From positions 1 through 32,751 of the forward strand of contig JAUZOQ010000035.1 in the NCBI GenBank assembly GCA_030706385.1: 32,751 nucleotides of DNA. The letters run 5' to 3'. Of the stretch, positions 15,877-23,063 are shown piece after piece. The notes beneath the pieces were generated by a model. The model was given only the letters and a program-made list of their open reading frames with translations. It was not told where the DNA came from and made no database searches. Position numbers and translations under genes: made by a program. Source of the DNA: Bacteroidota bacterium (GTDB lineage: Bacteria; Bacteroidota; Ignavibacteria; Palsa-1295). Within the stretch, counting starts at the first letter, position 1. The number at the start of each line of letters is the position of its first letter.

Positions 15877-17385
15877 TTGATCTCAAAGCCAGTCATAGAA
15901 AGGGTTCTGCTTTTTGTCGGTCTTGTTGCACTCTCGCTTCTAGTTTATAGAAGCGGCCTCCATATTCCGTATTATGCCGATGACTACCAGCGTCTTTTCA
16001 CGAATCCCGATGAGGCAATGCGGCACGCATTCACAAAGGCAAATCCTTTTGATGCTTCTTATCGGCCACTTGAAGCATTTTCGTTAGGTTTTATTCAGAG
16101 CCATTGGGGCTGGGATACATTTCCGTTTCGCCTCTTGAATTTGCTCTTTCATGCGGCCGGAGCGCTTTTGGTTTTTCATGCGCTTAGGTATTGGAAGATC
16201 AGTACGATTACAGCATTAAGGGCAGCCGTATTTGTTATCATTTTGCAGATGGGCGCTGCTGCAATTCTGGGGAATGATACGCAATCGCAAGTCACCGGTG
16301 CTTTTTTTTCTGCGCTGTCGCTGTGGCTGTTATATCGCAGTCTGGAATCCGGATCGTTGCAGCTATGGAGATACGCCGGCAGTATTATTTTCTTTTTTCT
16401 TGCCCTTCTCTCGAAAGAAACCAGCAGCGGACTTGCTCTCGGTGTTGCTTTTCTCTGCTATGCCTTCTCAAAGAAGGAGAATGTTTCCGGTAAGATTGGC
16501 GATTCGATCATCAAGCTCGTGCCCTATGGAATTTGCGTGCTTGCGTATTGGCTGCTTCGGAGCAATGCAGGAGCGATCAGTCCAACACTAGGAAATGCAA
16601 ATCTTTCACTGAATTTAGGCGCTAATATTCCGATAAATATCGGGCTCTTCATGATCCAGAGCGTTCTTCCGATTTCGAGTATGGCAGTTGTAAAGGCTTT
16701 TCAATATCGGGATCATCTTCTCCTCGCTCTGATATTTGTCTTGACATCGGCCTTTACATTAGCAATGTTTTTCGGAGCAATTCGATCCGGAAGGAAGAAA
16801 CTCGCACTGGGTCTTGTCGTCTTGCTATTCTTCAGTTGGTTTCCGGCAATCTTGCTCAACCATATCGGAGAGCTTTATGCCTATAACTCCATCTTTCTTA
16901 TTGGAGCGCTATTCGGAATAGCTTTTGAGTACTATCGCACTTCGTTTTCAAAACGTCCGGTCATCCTCGGAGTTTCGTTGCTCATGATCATCGTTGCATT
17001 CACAAATTATTCGGGTGTCGAGGAAAAAGCTTCCTCAATGAAGGAACAGGGCGACCGTGCGGCAATATTTCTTCCCCAACTCATTTCCTTGGCGCAGAAA
17101 ATGCCGCAAAATGAGTGGATGTATCTTGCCGGACCGAAGGATACATCATTCTATTACTCGATGTTCAGAATTCAAGGATTCAGAGTATCGGCACTCTCCG
17201 ATAGCGTAGTCCGTTTCTTTTCCGGCAGGCCGGATGTCAGAGTTTATGTAGCCGATAGTGCCTCCTGCGCAAAATTGGCCAAGACGTATCCTGGAATCCT
17301 CTTCACGTTCGACCCTGCAGACTTCCGGATCTACCCGATGCCGGAGTCCGGACCAGAAAACAACAAATTGAAAATGATCCGATAA
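15877..17385 (+). CDS. GT-C-type membrane glycosyltransferase, copy 3
   Basis: 502 residues, same family as copies 1 and 2. The acidic loop is YYADDYQ, followed by SYRPLEAF, RLLNLLFHAAGALLVFH and LLSKETSSGL, then a C-terminal extracytoplasmic domain. The start must be TTG at 15877-15879: a stop (TAA, 15868-15870) precedes it in frame and the next ATG is ~45 codons in, beyond the first helix. A 79-base spacer separates it from copy 2, and no terminator is evident there. Tandem duplication and divergence is the simplest history. Confidence 0.75.
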   Translation: MISKPVIERVLLFVGLVALSLLVYRSGLHIPYYADDYQRLFTNPDEAMRHAFTKANPFDASYRPLEAFSLGFIQSHWGWDTFPFRLLNLLFHAAGALLVFHALRYWKISTITALRAAVFVIILQMGAAAILGNDTQSQVTGAFFSALSLWLLYRSLESGSLQLWRYAGSIIFFFLALLSKETSSGLALGVAFLCYAFSKKENVSGKIGDSIIKLVPYGICVLAYWLLRSNAGAISPTLGNANLSLNLGANIPINIGLFMIQSVLPISSMAVVKAFQYRDHLLLALIFVLTSAFTLAMFFGAIRSGRKKLALGLVVLLFFSWFPAILLNHIGELYAYNSIFLIGALFGIAFEYYRTSFSKRPVILGVSLLMIIVAFTNYSGVEEKASSMKEQGDRAAIFLPQLISLAQKMPQNEWMYLAGPKDTSFYYSMFRIQGFRVSALSDSVVRFFSGRPDVRVYVADSASCAKLAKTYPGILFTFDPADFRIYPMPESGPENNKLKMIR

Positions 17386-17454
17386 CTTTTCCCTTATATT
17401 ACTATTCTATTTTAAAGGCACCTGTATTTTTTATATCAATACTACCAGAACACT

Positions 17455-18228
17455 ATGCCAGAAATGACAACATACGCTCCAGGCAATTTTTGCTGGATGG
17501 AGCTAGCAACCAGCGATCAGAAAGCAGCGAAAGATTTCTATTCGAAAGTTTTCGGATGGACAACTGACGATCAACCGATGGGCCCCGATCAATTCTACAC
17601 CATGCTAAATGTGGGCGGAAAAAGTGTCGGAGCGCTCTATGGTATGGATAAAGCTCAACTCGATCGGAAAGTACCACCACATTGGAATGTTTATATCTCC
17701 GTAGCGAGCGCCGATGCGGCGACAGCAAAAGCTATCTCCCTCGGTGGCAAGGCTTTAATGGAGCCGTTCGATGTCATGGATGTCGGAAGAATGTCCATCG
17801 TCGAAGATCCGACCGGAGCGATGTTCTGCATTTGGGAAGCGCGCAATCATAAAGGAGCGCAACTTGTCGGAGAGACCGGATCTTTTTGCTGGTGGGAGTT
17901 GAACACCAGAGATACTGCAAAGGCAAAAGCATTTTACACAACTCTTTTCGGCTGGACAGTCGGAGGAGATGCAAACTACACCGAGTGGAAGAATGGTGAT
18001 CAATCCATCGGAGGAATGATGGAGATCCAAGCTGAATGGGGCCCGGTACCGCCGAACTGGCTTGCCTACATAATGGTACCCAATTGCGATGAAACAGTGT
18101 CCAAGATCAAAGAGGCTGGAGGTTCAGTCATGATGGATGCTATGGATATTCCCGATATGGGACGTTTTGCCGTCGTCGCAGATCCGCAGCATGCTGTATT
18201 TGCTGTGTTTCAAAGGAATGCGAAGTAA
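17455..18228 (+). CDS. Two-domain VOC (glyoxalase-fold) protein
   Basis: 257 residues made of two homologous VOC modules (about 5-130 and 135-255). Each begins with a G-x-F-C-W-x-E-L segment (PGNFCWMELATSD; GSFCWWELNTRD), followed by KDFYSKVFGW or KAFYTTLFGW. Each ends with VEDPTGAMFCIWE or VADPQHAVFAVFQ. This architecture is typical of VOC family proteins similar to the mycobacterial CFP30B-like antigens. The reaction is unknown; candidate metal ligands are the E in the first strand of each module. Cytosolic, as no signal peptide is seen. Confidence 0.9.
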   Translation: MPEMTTYAPGNFCWMELATSDQKAAKDFYSKVFGWTTDDQPMGPDQFYTMLNVGGKSVGALYGMDKAQLDRKVPPHWNVYISVASADAATAKAISLGGKALMEPFDVMDVGRMSIVEDPTGAMFCIWEARNHKGAQLVGETGSFCWWELNTRDTAKAKAFYTTLFGWTVGGDANYTEWKNGDQSIGGMMEIQAEWGPVPPNWLAYIMVPNCDETVSKIKEAGGSVMMDAMDIPDMGRFAVVADPQHAVFAVFQRNAK

Positions 18229-18254
18229 ACAATTCCGCCTTCATTTTTTCCTGT

Positions 18255-18315
18255 AATCGGCCTCATCAATGGTCCTGTTTAAGTCAGGCAGGAGCAAAGA
18301 TTAGGCCGATTTTTC
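18255..18315 (+). terminator. Possible terminator or structured RNA after the VOC gene
   Basis: AATCGGCCT at 18255-18263 pairs perfectly with AGGCCGATT at 18303-18311, which runs into a short T-run. An inner hairpin TCCTG/CAGGA (18273-18277 with 18289-18293) is possible. The long distance between the outer arms makes a simple terminator uncertain; a small structured RNA is an alternative. The rest of 18229-18446 shows nothing else clear. Confidence 0.4.
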
Positions 18316-18432
18316 ACGCTGGTGAGGAAGCTATTTCCCGGAGGAAATCGGCATTCTCCAAATTACCCTCCCGGTCGAAAAAATGTCTTAATTTCGTCCT
18401 GAGTATTATGTCATTATTTCACACAATACATA

Positions 18433-18439
18433 CGGAGGA
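18433..18439 (+). promoter_or_regulatory. Strong Shine-Dalgarno site of the YIP1 gene
   Basis: CGGAGGA lies 7 bases before the ATG at 18447. Most genes in this window lack such a site, so this one fixes the YIP1 start and suggests efficient initiation. Confidence 0.75.
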
Positions 18440-18446
18440 TTAATCT

Positions 18447-19058
18447 ATGAGTCTCGTCGATAGAGCGAAAAACATCATCATTACTCCGAAGACGGAGTGG
18501 GCCGTCATAGCCGGAGAAGAGGCCAATGCCAGCGCAATCTACACCGGCTATGTGCTTCCTTTCCTGATTGTCGATGCCGTCTTTGCATTCATCGGCCATG
18601 CCTTTATTTGGGGCTTCGGTCATTATGGTGATTTTGCAATGAGATGGGGCATCTACAATGCCGTGCTGATCGTTGTTGGCGGAACGCTCGGAGTGTGGCT
18701 TACGGCAATGGTCGTCAATGCTTTGGCGCCCTCATTCGGATCGGAGAAGAATATGGGTAGGGCTATGCAGCTAGTTGCATATTCCTACACTCCGGCATGG
18801 GTCGGTGGACTGTTGATGATCCTTCCGATGATCGGCTGGATCGGTTCGCTCTTCGGACTCTACGGCATATATCTTATCTATCTGGGGTTGCCCCATATCA
18901 TGAAGACACCGGCCGACAAGGTTATTACCTACATGGTGATCGCTATACTGGTGTTGATCGGAATATACATTGTTGTCGGCTTGCTATTTGCAGCAATCTT
19001 CCTCGGTATGTTCGGGCTGGGAGTTGCTTCCAGTATGAACTGGAGAATGAATATGTGA
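18447..19058 (+). CDS. YIP1-family membrane protein
   Basis: 203 residues. A cytosolic N-terminus with the typical opening SLVDRAKNIIITPKTEWAVI is followed by five hydrophobic helices (for example YVLPFLIVDAVFAFIGHAF, YNAVLIVVGGTLGVWLTAMV, GLLMILPMIGWIGSLFGLYG, IYLIYLGLPHIM, VIAILVLIGIYIVVGLLF). It is a common single-copy integral membrane protein in Bacteroidota of unknown role. A strong ribosome site lies upstream and a perfect terminator follows, so it is probably monocistronic. Confidence 0.9.
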   Translation: MSLVDRAKNIIITPKTEWAVIAGEEANASAIYTGYVLPFLIVDAVFAFIGHAFIWGFGHYGDFAMRWGIYNAVLIVVGGTLGVWLTAMVVNALAPSFGSEKNMGRAMQLVAYSYTPAWVGGLLMILPMIGWIGSLFGLYGIYLIYLGLPHIMKTPADKVITYMVIAILVLIGIYIVVGLLFAAIFLGMFGLGVASSMNWRMNM

Positions 19059-19083
19059 TCGCTGGTAATGAAATTTTCTTGAA

Positions 19084-19109
19084 GGGCGGATCGATCCGCC
19101 CTTTTTTTT
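19084..19109 (+). terminator. Intrinsic terminator after the YIP1 gene
   Basis: GGGCGGA-TCGA-TCCGCCC (19084-19101) forms a perfect 7-bp GC-rich stem with a 4-base loop and is followed by eight T. Textbook rho-independent form. Confidence 0.93.
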
Positions 19110-19158
19110 GTCACAAATGGGAGGAGTTGTGTGTCATAACACATATATCTACGCACAA

Positions 19159-19638
19159 CCTATGTCAATGAAAGAGGAAGACACTGTTAGCAACTCAAGA
19201 AGAGATTTTTTGCGAGTCTTTGGTGCCGGTTTGGCCGGCATTACCATCGTCGGATTCGCAGCACCGATGTTTGAAGGGTGTAGCTCCGGCACTTCGGCAG
19301 ATACAACCGATTCGGCCGATGCAGGGAAGACGATAACTGTAGACGTATCATCACTAGCAGCCGATGACATGGCCATTCATGCCGCAACTCCGAGCAAAAA
19401 AGAAATTCTTGTCGTACGAAAATCGGCAGGTGTGTTTGTTTCCGTTCTCCTTGTTTGCAAGCACATGGGCTGTACCTATCCGAGTATCGACCTCTCCGGC
19501 CAGAAGATCGCCTGCAGTTGTCACGGTTCTCAGTATTCGATCTTCGGCCATGTAACACAAGGACCGGCGACTACGGATCTGACGACATTCACCACGACAT
19601 TCGATTCGGCATCGAACAAGGTAACCGTCAAATTCTAA
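19159..19638 (+). CDS. Tat-exported Rieske [2Fe-2S] protein
   Basis: 159 residues from the ATG at 19159. A twin-arginine signal SRRDFLRVFGAGLAG lies near residues 12-26, so folded export is expected; a cysteine follows in FEGCSSG, but it is a poor lipobox. The Rieske domain has CKHMGC and CSCHGSQY, giving the two Cys and two His cluster ligands plus the extra Cys pair that forms a disulfide in bc1/b6f-type proteins. Such proteins carry electrons in respiratory complexes, but no cytochrome b gene is adjacent. It converges with the phosphatase gene with a 4-base overlap. A longer reading from 19108 would overlap the terminator and is unlikely. Confidence 0.9.
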   Translation, partial: PMSMKEEDTVSNSRRDFLRVFGAGLAGITIVGFAAPMFEGCSSGTSADTTDSADAGKTITVDVSSLAADDMAIHAATPSKKEILVVRKSAGVFVSVLLVCKHMGCTYPSIDLSGQKIACSCHGSQYSIFGHVTQGPATTDLTTFTTTFDSASNKVTVKF

Positions 19639-20429
19639 ACAGAGTTGATGATGTCTTTCATCAACTCATGCTGCAACCCGTTTGAGGCAATGATGCCCTT
19701 TCGGTAGATCGAATAATCCGATCCATCATAATGCGTGATCATTCCGCCTGCCTCGCAAACGATCAGACTTCCCGCTGCGCTATCCCACGGAGCAAGGTGT
19801 GCTTCGAAAAACCCATCGAACCTTCCGCAGGCAGTGTAACAGAGATCAAGTGCTGCACTGCCGAGACGGCGTACAAGCAATCCTCGATGGAGAAAGGCAT
19901 CAAAGCGCTCGATGGCTTTGTCTTCATTCTTGGCAATATCGTAAGCAAATCCGGTAACAAAAAGCGACAGGCCGTGATCGGTGATCTCCGAGACATGGAT
20001 CGGTTTCCCATTTAGATGTGCGCCGCCACCACGGATCGCCGTAAACATCTCATCGCGAGTAGCATCGTAGATCGCGCCGCACTCGATCTGACCTCCGACC
20101 TCGACTCCGATCGAAACGCACCAGATCGGAAGACCATGTGCGAAATTAATCGTACCGTCGATAGGATCGACGATCCAACGAATCCCGGAATTCGTTTTCG
20201 TGCTTGCCCCTTCTTCACCGAGATATTCATGATCGGGATAGATCTTTGCAACTTCCGATTGAATATATTCTTCATTCCGTTTATCGACATGCGTGACCAG
20301 ATCGAACTGATTGGTTTTTCGCTCGATGCGCAATGCCTTGCTTTGCTCGGCAAGAGCAAATATCCCTGCCTCCCGTGACAGGCGGATCGCAAGATCGAGA
20401 TACCCTTTACTTTCGGAATTCGATATCAT
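19635..20429 (-). CDS. suhB: Inositol-monophosphatase-family phosphatase (SuhB-like)
   Basis: 264 residues of the Mg-dependent, lithium-sensitive phosphatase family, acting on inositol-1-phosphate or related sugar phosphates (also bisphosphate nucleotides or fructose-bisphosphate in relatives). Metal-site motifs: GEEGA (71-75), WIVDPIDGTINF (85-96) and APWDSAAGSLIVCEAGG near residue 210-226. Normal length, ATG start at 20427-20429. Divergent from plsY across a 30-base spacer. The exact substrate cannot be set from sequence, so the gene symbol is tentative. Confidence 0.9.
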   Translation of the reverse strand: MISNSESKGYLDLAIRLSREAGIFALAEQSKALRIERKTNQFDLVTHVDKRNEEYIQSEVAKIYPDHEYLGEEGASTKTNSGIRWIVDPIDGTINFAHGLPIWCVSIGVEVGGQIECGAIYDATRDEMFTAIRGGGAHLNGKPIHVSEITDHGLSLFVTGFAYDIAKNEDKAIERFDAFLHRGLLVRRLGSAALDLCYTACGRFDGFFEAHLAPWDSAAGSLIVCEAGGMITHYDGSDYSIYRKGIIASNGLQHELMKDIINSV

Positions 20430-20446
20430 TCTTCAAATAAATATGT

Positions 20447-20454
20447 TATCTTTG
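20447..20454 (+). promoter_or_regulatory. Candidate -7 element just ahead of plsY
   Basis: TATCTTTG matches the Bacteroidota TAnnTTTG consensus and ends 5 bases before the plsY ATG at 20460. Transcription would then start at or next to the ATG, which implies a leaderless mRNA. No clear -33 TTTG is seen. Confidence 0.4.
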
Positions 20455-20459
20455 AAATA

Positions 20460-21074
20460 ATGGACACATTTCTCTTCGCATGCGCAGGATACATTATCGG
20501 TTCGATCCCAGTTGCTTACCTGCTTGCGAGAAAACAATTCGGTATCGATCTGCGTCATAATGGCTCGCATAATATCGGAGCCAGGAACGCCTATGAATCT
20601 ACCGGAAACAAACGACTCGGCATCACGGTACTTATCCTCGACATGCATAAAGGGATCATCCCTCTCCTGCTCTTGGATAAACTCGGATACTGCAGCATGA
20701 CGCCTATCATCGCTGCTACGATTATTCTGGGCCACTGTTACCCGATCTGGCTGAAATTCCATGGAGGCCGCGGTCTTGCAACCGGAGCAGCGATCATGCT
20801 ACTGACATCGCCGGATATTCTCCTTTGCTGGTTGATCGTCTACGGAGTTTCGGGCTTCCTGAAAAAGAATGTGCACTTCCAATCGCTGGCTGCGACGGTA
20901 GGATGCGCAGTATTCGAACTTCTCGTCTATCCAAGTTCTCTCTTCTTTCACTTCCATTTCGTTTGCAAGGGAGATCCTCTTGCCTTTCATTATTCAACGC
21001 TCGGCATGTTAATGATCATTCTCTCCCGGCACATTCAACCGGTTATTGCTCTTTTTCGGAAAACCCAAGCATGA
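20460..21074 (+). CDS. plsY: Acyl-phosphate:glycerol-3-phosphate acyltransferase PlsY
   Basis: 204 residues, multi-spanning inner-membrane enzyme that acylates glycerol-3-phosphate from acyl-phosphate, the first step of phospholipid synthesis. All three PlsY motifs are seen: GSIPVAYLLAR near residue 14, HNGSHNIGARNAY near 33-45, and GHCYPIWLKFHGGRGLATGA near 92-111. Normal length. The stop overlaps the ATG of the following methyltransferase (ATGA at 21071-21074). No plsX in the window. Confidence 0.95.
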   Translation: MDTFLFACAGYIIGSIPVAYLLARKQFGIDLRHNGSHNIGARNAYESTGNKRLGITVLILDMHKGIIPLLLLDKLGYCSMTPIIAATIILGHCYPIWLKFHGGRGLATGAAIMLLTSPDILLCWLIVYGVSGFLKKNVHFQSLAATVGCAVFELLVYPSSLFFHFHFVCKGDPLAFHYSTLGMLMIILSRHIQPVIALFRKTQA

Positions 21075-21718
21075 CGGAGAAACTACACTACGACTTTTTG
21101 CCGCAGTTGGATAATCCGGCAAATGTCCATCGGATCGAGATGGAGATGATCCCTATCGGCTCACTGGTGCTTGATGTGGGTTGTCATACGGGAATCCTTG
21201 GTGAAATTCTTCGGAAGGAAAAGCAGGCAAAGGTGATCGGCATTGATACGGATTCCGAAGCGCTCCGGGTGGCGGGCGAAAGGCTTCAAGCTGCACATCT
21301 TATCGATGTCGAACAGGACGGTTGGAGCGAAAATCTGCTCCGTGAAGGCTTTCATAATTTTGACGTGATACTTTTTGGAGATGTCTTGGAACATACGCGC
21401 TACCCCGAACGTATTCTTCTTCAGGCAAAAAATCTGCTCAGGATCGGCGGCCGGATCGTCGTTAGCGTTCCGAATGTCGCTCACTGGCGCGTTCGCCTGG
21501 GTTTGCTCTTTGGCAGATTTGAGTACGGCGATTCGGGAATTCTCGACCGTACGCACTTGCGCTTTTTTACTCGGCAAAGCGCAAAGGCATTGCTGGAGAA
21601 CTCGGGTTATCATGTGCTCGCAACCGATGTTGCCGGTTACTCTCTACCGCATTGGTTGATACGGATGTTTCCCGGATTATTTGCAGTGCAGATCGTCATG
21701 AACGCCGAGCCGAGATAA
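21071..21718 (+). CDS. MetW-like class I SAM methyltransferase
   Basis: 215 residues from the ATG at 21071, which overlaps the plsY stop; the frame is open further upstream inside plsY but that part is not homologous. SAM-binding motif I is LVLDVGCHTGILGEIL near residue 32-47, then GIDTDSEAL, FDVILFGDVLEH and IVVSVPNVAHWRVR. The tail DRTHLRFFTRQSAKALLENSG is typical of the methyltransferase type 11/MetW-like group. The acceptor is unknown. Coupling with plsY and htrA suggests envelope-related use, which is inference. Confidence 0.88.
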   Translation: MTEKLHYDFLPQLDNPANVHRIEMEMIPIGSLVLDVGCHTGILGEILRKEKQAKVIGIDTDSEALRVAGERLQAAHLIDVEQDGWSENLLREGFHNFDVILFGDVLEHTRYPERILLQAKNLLRIGGRIVVSVPNVAHWRVRLGLLFGRFEYGDSGILDRTHLRFFTRQSAKALLENSGYHVLATDVAGYSLPHWLIRMFPGLFAVQIVMNAEPR

Positions 21719-21728
21719 TTTTTTTTGT

Positions 21729-22970
21729 ATGTCAAGGTTTTTTTCCATATCACAAAGGACATTTCATCGTATGATGCTTGGTACACAACTTCTTGCCTTC
21801 ATGGCTCTCCTTGCGCCTCTGGGATCGTGTTCGAGCAAAGATAAACCCGATCTTGAGAAAGCGCATATTTATGCGGTTAGCGCTTCTACAGTAAGCGATC
21901 GCGATTCGCTTAACGACAACATCACTTCAACACGGCACAATGCCATTACTCGTGCAGTTGCCAAAGCTAGCCCGGCCGTTGTCGGAATTAATGTTACAGA
22001 GATCCGCGAGCAACGGATCTATGATCCTTTCGAAGGTTTTGACGATCCGTTCTTCCGGCAGTTCTTCGGCAATCAACGCCGTGGACCGACAACACAAAAG
22101 TATAAAGTTGAAGGTCTCGGATCCGGGTTTCTCATTTCACCCGATGGATACATTCTCACCAATGATCACGTCGCCGGTAATGCTGCGAAGATCATTGTGA
22201 CGACAACATCAGGGAAGCAATATGATGCGAAGCTGGTCGCAACCGATCCCATCCAGGATGTTGCGCTGGTCAAGATCGATGCCGAAGATCTCCCCTATCT
22301 CACGCTTGGTAATTCTGACGATCTTGCCATCGGCGAATGGGCAATTGCGATGGGAAACCCATTTGGTCTATTCAAAACCAATGATAAGCCTACCGTTACC
22401 GTCGGAGTTATTTCCAATACCGGTGTGAATCTTGGGTTGGAGCAGGGAAAGAACTATCGTGGAATGATCCAAACCGATGCTGCTATTTCAAGTGGCAACT
22501 CCGGAGGGCCACTGTTAACGGCTAACGGCGAAGTTATAGGTATAAATGCCATTATTCATACGACAGCTCAGAATTACGAGGGTGCAGGTTCGATCGGTTT
22601 GGGATTCGCTATTCCTATCAACAAAGTAAAGACGATCATCGAAGGTTTTCGCTCCGGCAAAAAAGCGAACCGGAATTTTGGAAGTCTCGGATTTATCGGG
22701 CAGACTCTCGACGATGACATTAAGCAGTATATCAATGTGCAGGCCGATGACGGACTTGTCGTCACAAATCTCTATCGCAATTCTCCTGCAATGGCTTCAG
22801 GCTTGCAGGTCGGAGATGTTATTACGGCGATCGATGGTGAGCATGTCCGCTCTTTGGAGGATCTCAATAGCATCTTAACAGATCGCAAAGTCGGAGATGT
22901 CGTAACATTTACCGTACTGCGCAGTGAGGGAAAGATGCAGTTGAAGATGCAATTGCCATCTGCAAAGTAG
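21729..22970 (+). CDS. Lipoprotein HtrA/DegQ-like serine protease
   Basis: 413 residues. A signal with lipobox LGSC (Cys34) makes it a probable lipoprotein, whereas most DegP/DegQ enzymes are soluble. The S1C trypsin domain carries the full triad: H147 in TNDHVAG, D177 in DPIQDVALVKI and S258 in SSGNSGGPLL. One PDZ domain follows (about 325-410; GLVVTNLYRNSPAMASGL, then GDVITAIDGEHV). A DDPFFRQFFG segment before the protease domain is typical of the family. Role: degradation or chaperoning of misfolded envelope proteins. Ten bases after the methyltransferase stop and closed by a terminator. Confidence 0.95.
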   Translation: MSRFFSISQRTFHRMMLGTQLLAFMALLAPLGSCSSKDKPDLEKAHIYAVSASTVSDRDSLNDNITSTRHNAITRAVAKASPAVVGINVTEIREQRIYDPFEGFDDPFFRQFFGNQRRGPTTQKYKVEGLGSGFLISPDGYILTNDHVAGNAAKIIVTTTSGKQYDAKLVATDPIQDVALVKIDAEDLPYLTLGNSDDLAIGEWAIAMGNPFGLFKTNDKPTVTVGVISNTGVNLGLEQGKNYRGMIQTDAAISSGNSGGPLLTANGEVIGINAIIHTTAQNYEGAGSIGLGFAIPINKVKTIIEGFRSGKKANRNFGSLGFIGQTLDDDIKQYINVQADDGLVVTNLYRNSPAMASGLQVGDVITAIDGEHVRSLEDLNSILTDRKVGDVVTFTVLRSEGKMQLKMQLPSAK

Positions 22971-23016
22971 GACTGGGATTTATGGGATTCGTTGCGATTC
23001 CTGAGATGAAAATAAA

Positions 23017-23043
23017 AAAAGGTCAGGCTATGCCTGACCTTTT
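23017..23043. terminator. Bidirectional terminator between htrA and the DUF4412 gene
   Basis: AAAAGGTCAGGC-TAT-GCCTGACCTTTT forms a 12-bp stem with a 3-base loop, A-rich on the left and T-rich on the right. It can end the plus-strand htrA transcript and the converging minus-strand transcript. Confidence 0.9.
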
Positions 23044-23063
23044 CTTGTTTCAAGGAGTTGAGC

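Noticed and set aside
20825-21070. 82-residue N-terminal extension of the methyltransferase
   Set aside because: It lies inside plsY in another frame, is Arg/Ser-rich and unlike the family; the ATG at 21071 overlapping the plsY stop is the natural start.
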